A stretch of DNA of 18,550 nucleotides, from assembly GCA_947593275.1 (NCBI GenBank), contig CANQDN010000009.1, forward strand, positions 1 to 18,550. The letters run 5' to 3'. The notes under the pieces were generated by a model. The model ran no database searches. It saw only the letters and a list, made by a program, of their open reading frames with translations, and had not been told where the DNA came from. Position numbers and translations under genes: made by a program. Positions within the stretch are counted from its first letter, which is position 1, and the number at the start of each line of letters is the position of its first letter. Source of the stretch: an uncultured Bacilli bacterium (GTDB lineage Bacteria; Bacillota_I; Bacilli_A; RF39; UBA660). Shown here piece by piece: positions 13,365 through 18,550 of this stretch.

Positions 13365-14472
13365 ATAGATTCATTTTTTGGATTAAGTTTTTAGTATTAG
13401 CGACTTTTAAGTAACCCATGTAGCTCGCTTTTATTTGGTTATAATTGGGAGCGTTTATTTTTTTTAGTTTGCGCATTTTTCTTTTGATGCGTCTTTTTGT
13501 TTGGGAGTTTATTTTTAAGATTAGTCTTTTACCTTTTAAGATATAATAATAGCCTAGAAAGTTAAAACCATGGTTTAAGTCATAAATGTTGGTTTTGGTG
13601 TTTAGTTCGAGGTTAAATTCTTGGAGTTTTAGAGTTATTTCTTTTAAAACATTTTTTAAGAATAGTTTATCATGATGAAAGATAATAAAATCATCCATAT
13701 AACGAACATAATATTTGCAGTGAAGTTTTTCTTTGATGTAATGGTCTAAATCATTTAAAAAATAGATAGCGAGTAATTGAGAGGTCATATTACCGATGGG
13801 AAGGCCCTTTCCTTTGGGGTATAAAGGGATTCTTTTTAGTTCAGCGATTTTCTTTTCTTTATCGAGGATATTTAATGTTTTTAGGCGGTTTATTTCGTTA
13901 TTTACAACTTTTTTAATACCAATATTTACATAATCTTCATCAGTGGATGCGATAATATTTTTTAGAAGATTATATATTTCCGGATCTTTTACAAAATGAC
14001 TTATTTTTTGTAAAATTAAATTATGATCGATACTATAAAAATACTTTTTTATATCACATTTTAAGACATATACTTTGGGATAATTTAGTTTTAGTTTATT
14101 AATATATAATTTTACGTATCTTATTCCTTCTTTAGTGCCAAGATTCTTTCTAGTGGCGACATTTTGAGGAAGTAAGTGAGGAGTTATCCCGGGTGATAAG
14201 ACATAATTACTTACAAGATGGTTTATTACTTTATCGCTTATTATTTCACTCATGATGATGCGATATTTGGGTTCATGAACTAAAAAAATATTATATCTAC
14301 TATGACTATAGGTTCTATTTTGTAAGACTTTTAAAATACTAATAATATTAGCACTATAAAATAATTCAAACTTATATAATTTACCCCTATTTTGGGTATT
14401 AATTCTTATAGTATGATACATCTTTTGGATTTTATCTATGTCTACTAAATCAGCATATTTAACATTTAACAT
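13363..14472 (-). CDS. Reverse transcriptase of a diversity-generating retroelement
   Basis: The 369-residue protein shows the ordered RT motifs. There is an N-terminal FLVHEPKYRIIM block (63-74); motif A is KCDIKKYFYSIDH with Asp140; motif B is GLPIGNMTSQ (223-232); motif C is RYMDDFIIF with YMDD at 258-261; a late FNFLGYYY (303-310) follows. The GNxTSQ form of motif B separates DGR enzymes from group II intron and retron RTs, which read PQG there. There is no maturase or HNH domain and the length is usual for DGR RTs. It copies a template-repeat RNA while misreading adenines, and the cDNA replaces the target's variable repeat. The ATG overlaps the Avd-like gene by 14 bases with a weak ribosome site, so it is translationally coupled. 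Catalytic residues are intact, so it looks functional. Confidence 0.93.
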   Translation of the reverse strand: MLNVKYADLVDIDKIQKMYHTIRINTQNRGKLYKFELFYSANIISILKVLQNRTYSHSRYNIFLVHEPKYRIIMSEIISDKVINHLVSNYVLSPGITPHLLPQNVATRKNLGTKEGIRYVKLYINKLKLNYPKVYVLKCDIKKYFYSIDHNLILQKISHFVKDPEIYNLLKNIIASTDEDYVNIGIKKVVNNEINRLKTLNILDKEKKIAELKRIPLYPKGKGLPIGNMTSQLLAIYFLNDLDHYIKEKLHCKYYVRYMDDFIIFHHDKLFLKNVLKEITLKLQEFNLELNTKTNIYDLNHGFNFLGYYYILKGKRLILKINSQTKRRIKRKMRKLKKINAPNYNQIKASYMGYLKVANTKNLIQKMNL

Positions 14473-14803
14473 TTTTTATAATTCCATAGGCTATTTTTCT
14501 TATTTCGACAATAAATAAAGAAGTTGATTCAAATTTCTTTTTACTTATTATTCTTTTTTCAAAAGAAGTAGCAATATAAAAATCTAACATAGATAGTTTA
14601 ATTATTAAATCTTTTAAATATTTAAGTTTTATCCGCTCTATATCATTAATACTAAAAGAGAATATTAGTTCTATTATTTCATACATAGTTTGTTCAGTAT
14701 TATGTTTTAAGATTACTTCACTTCTAGGATAGTTTATTAGTTGTTTATTTATATAAGCAATAGTTTTTTTAGTATTATTAAGTAAAGCAAAATTAGAGTT
14801 CAT
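14459..14803 (-). CDS. avd: Avd-like four-helix accessory protein of the retroelement
   Basis: The 114-residue, basic protein is predicted wholly alpha-helical, in four helices. The opening NYPRSEVILKHNTEQTMYEIIELIF and the end SLFIVEIRKIAYGIIKNVK match the pattern of Avd/bAvd four-helix bundle proteins. Avd forms a pentamer that binds the RT and template RNA and is needed for mutagenic cDNA synthesis in the Bordetella phage DGR. Here it lies between the MSL-like and RT genes, overlapping both (11 and 14 bases), the arrangement expected of a DGR operon. I chose the ATG at 14803, with AAGGAG 7 bases upstream; TTG codons further up lack this spacing. The family call rests on helix pattern and context together. 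Confidence 0.82.
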   Translation of the reverse strand: MNSNFALLNNTKKTIAYINKQLINYPRSEVILKHNTEQTMYEIIELIFSFSINDIERIKLKYLKDLIIKLSMLDFYIATSFEKRIISKKKFESTSLFIVEIRKIAYGIIKNVKC

Positions 14804-15200
14804 CAACAAACTCCTTGATTAAACGATAATTAGATTCTTCTTGTTTTACTTTAAGTTCAATAGTAGACATTAAATTATTTAACATATTATCTATTAAAAT
14901 ATGGGATTTAGCTTCCTTTAATTTTTCTTCATATTCACTGGTATTTTTAGTTTCTAAGACATAAGCGTAATCATCAATTACTTCAATTAAGTTAATATTA
15001 TGTCTATTTAAGACACTTTTAACTTTAGCTTTAGCACTTATGGGAAAACCGACTTTATTCTCTCTTATTTGATAATTAAAAAGATATTTTAAAATATAAG
15101 CATCATCTTCAAATGAATAATAAAAATTACCGGATTTAATTAAGATTACATAATCTTTATATTCACTTTTAAATTTTACATATTTATCGATTGTCTTCAT
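14793..15200 (-). CDS. MutS-domain-I-like (MSL) accessory protein of the retroelement
   Basis: The 135-residue protein has an N-terminal half resembling the mismatch-recognition domain of MutS. YKDYVILIKSGNFYYSFEDDAYILKYLF (15-41) parallels the MutS G-x-FYE-F-x-D-A motif, and GFPISAKAKVKSVLNRHNINLIEV (51-74) matches the following G-P/hinge segment. The C-terminal ~50 residues are a helical, charged tail. Stand-alone MutS-I-like proteins (MSL) are reported as alternative accessory genes in some DGRs; here it co-occurs with an Avd-like gene. It is the first gene of the operon, after a ~90-base leader. The start is the ATG at 15200 with GGGAGGG 6 bases upstream; a GTG at 15215 would place this site inside the gene. 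Its exact biochemical role is not established. Confidence 0.78.
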   Translation of the reverse strand: MKTIDKYVKFKSEYKDYVILIKSGNFYYSFEDDAYILKYLFNYQIRENKVGFPISAKAKVKSVLNRHNINLIEVIDDYAYVLETKNTSEYEEKLKEAKSHILIDNMLNNLMSTIELKVKQEESNYRLIKEFVDEL

Positions 15201-15298
15201 ATTAATCCCTCCCACTATTTGTAGTTAAGATAATACTGCCCATCATAACTAGATAAATCAATGATAAATTGTTTTTTCTATCATACCTTTCTAGTATA

Positions 15299-15327
15299 AA
15301 TATATATTAGAAATCGAATTTTGTCAA
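15299..15327 (-). promoter_or_regulatory. Promoter of the MSL-Avd-RT operon
   Basis: Perfect TTGACA (15327-15322), 17-base spacer, TATATT (15304-15299) on the minus strand. The ~90-base leader that follows contains an inverted repeat ATGATA/TATCAT (15261-15266, 15279-15284) but nothing that matches the variable repeat. Confidence 0.75.
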
Positions 15328-15397
15328 TAAAAATTGTTTACTTTTAGCAAATTTTTGGAAGAGTTATTAAGATAGATAAGAGATTGTTAATATTATT

Positions 15398-15425
15398 AAA
15401 AAAACTCAAGGTATTAGCTTGAGTT
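15398..15425 (-). terminator. Terminator of the variable target gene
   Basis: AACTCAAG (15403-15410) and CTTGAGTT (15418-15425) form an 8-bp stem, followed by TTTTTTT on the minus strand. It separates the target transcript from the accessory-RT operon. Confidence 0.82.
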
Positions 15426-15429
15426 ATTG

Positions 15430-16839
15430 TTAAGATGTTGCAACTATGTATGGATTAGTGCTTGTTCCTTTATCTGATTGATCAGGATGTTTAAATGTGA
15501 ATGTTGTATCAGGTTTGAGGTTAATTACTGGGCGCAAACCATTCGTGTCGTTCACACGGTTATAAGTGAGGGGGCCACCCGAATCCACAAGGAACACGCG
15601 AGCGTAAGCGCCATAAAAGTAATACGGAGACATTGTCCAATAATTACTCTTCGTATTTAACCAATAACCTTCATTATTTTGACCATATACTCCACCTGCA
15701 AAAGCTACTTCATCGGCAGTAATAAGTCCAACTGGATATTCTAGACTTTTTGTTCCAGTTATTTTTCCATTCGCTGTTGAATCTATTCCGGTTGCTCCTG
15801 TATAAGTAAAGTAATCCTTATTTTTATTAATAGTACTATCTCCATTAATATAAGTTGTACTACATTTTAATGTTGGTTGTTTATTGCTATTTACTAGTCT
15901 TAAATATGCTCCATAATATGTTGTAGTGGTAGATGTTCCTCCACTATCTTGCATGCTTTCAGACCATGAAGCACCACTACTAGTCGATCCACTTCTATCA
16001 TTACAGAAACCTGCATTTGGATTTATTCTTCCGTTTCCACTTTTCCATTCATCGCCTAAATTTGTAGTAAACCATGTATTTAGATTTTGTAATGCTTTGC
16101 TTTGTGTTGCACCAGGTCCATAGCCATGCATATTACCTGATATCCATTCATATCCTACATACATGTTGTTATTATATGTACTGCTATCCATCGCCCATAC
16201 GGAAGTTGTACTTATTTGAGTTCCAGCACCTGTAGATTCCGGAGCACTTCCATCTTCTTTGGTGATACCAGCATATATTAATCTTATTGTACCATCACCA
16301 TTTATTCGAATGATTCGCCAGTATATATCTTTTTGATTACTATCTGTTCCAAACTTTACCCAGTTATTATCTACTTTCCCTCTAAAATAATAACTTATAC
16401 CAAAATCATCCTCTACTTCATATACACCATTTTCTTGATAAGTACAACTACTATCATCACAAGCAATACCATCAAAATTATTAGTTTCTCCTTTAGAATC
16501 AAATCCTAACTCTCCTAAGACTTTCTTACTTACTGATTCATCAAAATACAAATAACAACTAGTATTATCTTTATCTAACCCACTAATCTTTAAACTATTA
16601 TTACTATAACTTAACTTTTCTCCATTACTACATTTACTTTTCTCTTCATTAAACTGATAACCTGAAGTAGGTATACTCTTACTTACTTCATATGTTCCAT
16701 CTTTCTCAATCATAATAGCTAACTTATCTTTATAACTATCTATATCTACTTCTTGATATATATTTTTATTACTTTTAATACTAAATAAAAATACATACAT
16801 AACTACTATAATACTAATACATAAACCAATTTTTTTCAT
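15430..16839 (-). CDS. Exported target protein of the retroelement, lectin/FGE-like C-terminal domain
   Basis: The 469-residue protein has an N-terminal membrane segment (IGLCISIIVVMYVFLFSI, residues 4-21) and a short beta domain to ~105, and is otherwise extracellular. The C-terminal ~300 residues look like the C-type-lectin/FGE-like fold used by DGR variable proteins (DIYWRIIRINGDG, YYGAYLRLVNS, GLITADEVAFAGGVYG). Residues ~401-445 (WTMSP to GLRPVINL) hold the variable face, coded by a GC-rich block at ~15520-15640. Variable proteins of this kind bind diverse ligands on surfaces. The tail GTSTNPYIVATS recurs at the window's right edge. Ribosome site AAAGGAAG lies just upstream of the ATG at 16839. 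Assignment as the DGR target is inference from the block plus the adjacent RT; no template repeat was found. Confidence 0.82.
   Translation of the reverse strand: MKKIGLCISIIVVMYVFLFSIKSNKNIYQEVDIDSYKDKLAIMIEKDGTYEVSKSIPTSGYQFNEEKSKCSNGEKLSYSNNSLKISGLDKDNTSCYLYFDESVSKKVLGELGFDSKGETNNFDGIACDDSSCTYQENGVYEVEDDFGISYYFRGKVDNNWVKFGTDSNQKDIYWRIIRINGDGTIRLIYAGITKEDGSAPESTGAGTQISTTSVWAMDSSTYNNNMYVGYEWISGNMHGYGPGATQSKALQNLNTWFTTNLGDEWKSGNGRINPNAGFCNDRSGSTSSGASWSESMQDSGGTSTTTTYYGAYLRLVNSNKQPTLKCSTTYINGDSTINKNKDYFTYTGATGIDSTANGKITGTKSLEYPVGLITADEVAFAGGVYGQNNEGYWLNTKSNYWTMSPYYFYGAYARVFLVDSGGPLTYNRVNDTNGLRPVINLKPDTTFTFKHPDQSDKGTSTNPYIVATS
15520..15640 (-). repeat. Putative variable repeat (VR) of the retroelement
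   Basis: This is the 3' end of the target gene, roughly residues 400-440. G+C reaches about 55% (33 of 60 bases at 15541-15600) against ~30% around it. At least sixteen codons from 406 to 433 end in C or T: TAT, TAC, TAT, TAC, CGC, CTT, GAT, GGT, CCC, ACT, TAT, AAC, CGT, AAC, GAC and AAT. All can be derived from AAC or AAT by changing only adenines, the footprint of DGR mutagenesis. Boundaries are estimated; the template is not seen. Confidence 0.68.
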
Positions 16840-17073
16840 CTTAATCTTCCTTTACTTATAAATAATACACCTTTTATTATTCTTTTTCAGTACAATCGAC
16901 AAAACATACCAAAACTTATCAAAATAATCCAATGTAATACTTTATATATTACTTTACGTTATATATAATATACTATATAATTGTGAATATTTCAATAATT
17001 TTTGTAAATATTTATATTAATATTTGTCTAAAAATATTATAATACAATAATATATAATAATTATAAAACATCA

Positions 17074-17097
17074 TAAAAAAACACCCCTAGGTGTTTT
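17074..17097 (-). terminator. Terminator of ftsY-ylxM
   Basis: AAAACACC (17078-17085) and GGTGTTTT (17090-17097) form a perfect 8-bp stem with loop CCTA, followed on the minus strand by a T run. The gap from here to 16840 is AT-rich with no further structure I can support. Confidence 0.85.
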
Positions 17098-17377
17098 ATA
17101 AATACTTACTTATTATATCTTTTATTTTCTTATTATCTATCTTTATTAATTCTTCTTTTATTTTATATAACTTTAATTTACTTTCATAATCTTCTAATTT
17201 ATTTATAACTCTATTTAATGTTTTACCAACACTACTTTTAGTTACCCCTCTATAATCTCCAATTTCACTTAAAGATAGATCTTCCATATAATAACTAATA
17301 AAAGTTTCTTGTTCTATTTTAGTTAATAGATCTTTATATATATCAAATAATCTATTTAAATACTCTCTATTTTCCAT
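17096..17377 (-). CDS. ylxM: YlxM-family DNA-binding protein (UPF0122)
   Basis: The 93-residue protein is a small helix-turn-helix of the YlxM/p13 family. NRLFDIYKDLLTKIEQETFISYYMEDLSLSEIGDYRGVTKSSVGKTLNRVINKLEDYE matches the sigma-region-4-like layout, with the turn at GDYRGVTKSSV. YlxM is encoded next to signal-recognition-particle genes in Firmicutes, usually ffh, and may bind the SRP machinery or tune its expression. Here it follows ftsY, overlapping it by 11 bases, so the two are co-transcribed and translationally coupled. The C-terminus is lysine-rich. A strong terminator overlaps the stop codon. Confidence 0.9.
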   Translation of the reverse strand: MENREYLNRLFDIYKDLLTKIEQETFISYYMEDLSLSEIGDYRGVTKSSVGKTLNRVINKLEDYESKLKLYKIKEELIKIDNKKIKDIISKYL

Positions 17378-18362
17378 CCTGTATCATATCCTTAAATAAA
17401 CCATATATATATGTTTCTATATCAAATGTTTTTAAATCTTCCATTCCTTCCCCTAAACCAATAAACTTAACTGGAATATTTACACTTTCTTTTATAGCAA
17501 GTACTATTCCACCTTTCGCGGTCCCATCAAGTTTTGTTAAAACTATTCCTGTTATATCTGTTATTTCTTTAAAAGCTTCTGCTTGAAGTATCCCATTTTG
17601 ACCAGTTGATGCATCTATTACAAGCAAAGTCTCATGAGGAGCTCCCTCAATATGTTTTCCAATTACTTTATTTATTTTTTCTAATTCTTTCATTAAATTA
17701 ACTTTATTTTGCAGTCTACCCGCTGTATCAATTAAAACAATATCAACATTTTCATTCTTAGCTTTAACTAATCCATCATATATAACCCCTGCTGGATCTG
17801 TATTTTCTTTCCCATAAAATAAAGAATTAGTCTTTTTAGCCCATATCTCTAACTGAGGTACTGCACCCGCTCTAAAAGTATCACCCGCTATCATCATAAC
17901 TTTCTTTCCCTCTTTTTGATATTTATAAGCAAGCTTACCAATCGTCGTAGTTTTACCAACCCCATTTACTCCCACCATCAAAATAACCGTAGGGCCATCA
18001 TTATTCATCTTTATCTTATCACTTAAAGACTCTCCTGAAACATAAATAATGAACAATTCATCAACAATTACTTCTTGTAAATAATTTGTATCTGTAATAT
18101 TCTCTTTTTTAACTCTCGCCTTTAACCGATCAATAAAATTCATTACTGTATTAACCCCTATATCAGCCATAATAAGAATATTTTCTAACTCATCAAAATA
18201 ATCATCAGATACTTTAGTATACTTATGACCCAATATAGATAACTCATTTACAAACTCATTTCTAGTTTTCTCTAACCCTTTATCATAAGCTTCTAATTCA
18301 TCTTTATTTTCCACCTTTTCTTTTTTATTAAAAACTTCTCTAAATTTATCAAATAATCCCAT
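17367..18362 (-). CDS. ftsY: Signal recognition particle receptor FtsY
   Basis: The 331-residue protein has the SRP-GTPase NG domain. The N domain is ~20-110; the G domain has the P-loop GVNGVGKTTT (131-140), DTFRAGA (161-167), DTAGR (212-216), TKLDGTAKGG (276-285) and the closing GLGEGMEDL (302-310). The acidic A domain of E. coli FtsY is missing, as usual in Firmicutes; a short charged N-terminus (GLFDKFREVFNKKEKVEN) probably handles membrane contact. It receives ribosome-nascent-chain/SRP complexes at the membrane and hands them to SecYEG. AAGGAGAG lies upstream of the ATG, and it leads a two-gene operon with ylxM. Confidence 0.97.
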   Translation of the reverse strand: MGLFDKFREVFNKKEKVENKDELEAYDKGLEKTRNEFVNELSILGHKYTKVSDDYFDELENILIMADIGVNTVMNFIDRLKARVKKENITDTNYLQEVIVDELFIIYVSGESLSDKIKMNNDGPTVILMVGVNGVGKTTTIGKLAYKYQKEGKKVMMIAGDTFRAGAVPQLEIWAKKTNSLFYGKENTDPAGVIYDGLVKAKNENVDIVLIDTAGRLQNKVNLMKELEKINKVIGKHIEGAPHETLLVIDASTGQNGILQAEAFKEITDITGIVLTKLDGTAKGGIVLAIKESVNIPVKFIGLGEGMEDLKTFDIETYIYGLFKDMIQDGK

Positions 18363-18388
18363 TATTATCTCTCCTTTTTAACATTAAT

Positions 18389-18418
18389 ATAATATCATAA
18401 ATTAAAATACTTTAGCAA
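18389..18418 (-). promoter_or_regulatory. Candidate promoter of ftsY-ylxM
   Basis: TTGCTA (18418-18413), 18-base spacer, TATTAT (18394-18389). The boxes are imperfect, so the call is moderate. Confidence 0.4.
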
Positions 18419-18428
18419 GCTAATAACT

Positions 18429-18459
18429 AAAAAAAGCAAGGATTAGAGTATTTCCTTGC
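18429..18459 (-). terminator. Terminator of the gene that ends at 18514
   Basis: GCAAGGA (18436-18442) and TCCTTGC (18453-18459) form a perfect 7-bp stem with a 10-base loop, followed on the minus strand by TTTTTTT. Confidence 0.78.
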
Positions 18460-18473
18460 AATGAAAACTATAA

Positions 18474-18511
18474 CTTGCCCATGAATATAGTTAGAAAGCG
18501 TCATGAGCAAG
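18474..18511 (-). repeat. Imperfect inverted repeat between the partial gene's stop and its terminator
   Basis: CTTGCCCATGA (18474-18484) and TCATGAGCAAG (18501-18511) are complementary except at one central position, with a 16-base loop. It lies two bases beyond the stop codon. In some DGRs a stem-loop just 3' of the variable repeat promotes homing; here that role is speculation. Confidence 0.55.
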
Positions 18512-18513
18512 AG

Positions 18514-18550
18514 TTAGTTAGATACTATATAAGGATTAGATGATGTGCCT
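18514..18550 (-). CDS. 3' end of a second target-like protein gene (partial)
   Basis: Only the C-terminal eleven codons are inside the window: GTSSNPYIVSN followed by TAA. They closely match the last residues of the retroelement target protein (GTSTNPYIVATS), and the other two frames are closed by stops within about 25 bases. A stem-loop and a terminator follow in the right orientation. The rest of the gene, including any variable repeat, lies beyond the right edge. The identification rests on eleven residues, so it is tentative, but the match at the same C-terminal position is unlikely to be chance. Confidence 0.62.
   Translation of the reverse strand, partial: GTSSNPYIVSN

Noticed and set aside
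13363..14472. Group II intron or retron reverse transcriptase
   Set aside because: Motif B is GNMTSQ rather than PQG, there is no maturase or endonuclease domain, and Avd-like and MSL-like genes are adjacent.
15216..15429. Template repeat in the gap between the target gene and the MSL gene
   Set aside because: I compared this gap with the variable block on both strands: it holds a terminator, a promoter and an AT-rich leader, with no similarity even to the invariant flank.
18420..18550. Small structured RNA (such as SRP RNA) next to ftsY
   Set aside because: The hairpins are explained by a terminator and an inverted repeat after a coding C-terminus; the SRP GGAA/AGCA core motif is absent.
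1..18550. Mycoplasma code 4 (TGA read as tryptophan)
   Set aside because: Genes are full length when TGA is read as stop, and tryptophan is coded by TGG where checked, for example in the target protein's variable region.

Overview
The window comes from a low-GC (roughly 30% G+C) Gram-positive-type bacterium. Evidence includes the rpsF-ssb-rpsR operon, a CIRCE element on an hsp20 gene, strong AGGAGG ribosome sites, ftsY with ylxM, a SpoIIA-type sigma factor, a FemABX-type enzyme (so a peptidoglycan wall), and a tRNA with an encoded CCA end. Genes end mostly in TAA, and tryptophan is TGG where I read codons, so the standard bacterial code fits. An uncultured gut member of the Bacilli/Mollicutes-related clades is my inference, not something the sequence proves. 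Nearly everything lies on the minus strand; only the FemX-like, Rpn-family and DUF378 genes are on the plus strand.

Layout. 1-76: tRNA-Thr(CGU). 162-803: a membrane-bound XRE regulator, framed by a perfect 14-base direct repeat that may mark an insertion. 897-1870: a two-gene STAS/sigma operon resembling spoIIAA-spoIIAC, with no kinase gene and no phosphorylatable serine. 2002-3115: rpsF-ssb-rpsR with a leader that can pair with its own Shine-Dalgarno. 3201-3675: hsp20 under CIRCE control. 3694-5669: a DUF308-type membrane protein and a divergent FemX-like transferase.

5656-11155 is a surface-protein region. It holds a SipW-type signal peptidase (Ser/His), a ~960-residue membrane-anchored protein built mostly from about 55 acidic DxDGDG repeats of ~12 residues, an Rpn-family nuclease gene, and a small TasA/CalY-like exported protein. 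The C-terminal domain of the giant protein resembles the TasA/CalY-like protein. 11288-13339 carries a membrane-anchored thioredoxin-fold protein without CxxC, a LolA-like lipoprotein and a DUF378 protein.

13363-16839 is the main discovery: a diversity-generating retroelement (DGR). It consists of a secreted target protein whose 3' end carries a GC-rich block dense in NNY codons (the variable repeat), followed by a tightly overlapping operon for a MutS-domain-I-like accessory protein (MSL), an Avd-like four-helix protein and a DGR-type reverse transcriptase (GNMTSQ and YMDD motifs). The template repeat is not visible anywhere in the window. At the far right edge, after ftsY-ylxM, the last 37 bases encode the C-terminus of what looks like a second target paralogue (GTSSNPYIVSN, against GTSTNPYIVATS in the first), so the diversified family probably extends beyond the window.

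The parts may work together as follows: exported proteins (EF-hand-like stalk, TasA-like subunit, diversified lectin-like target) decorate the surface, the SipW-like enzyme matures some of them, and the DGR rewrites the binding face of at least one. Only the gene identities are directly supported; the joint role is inference.
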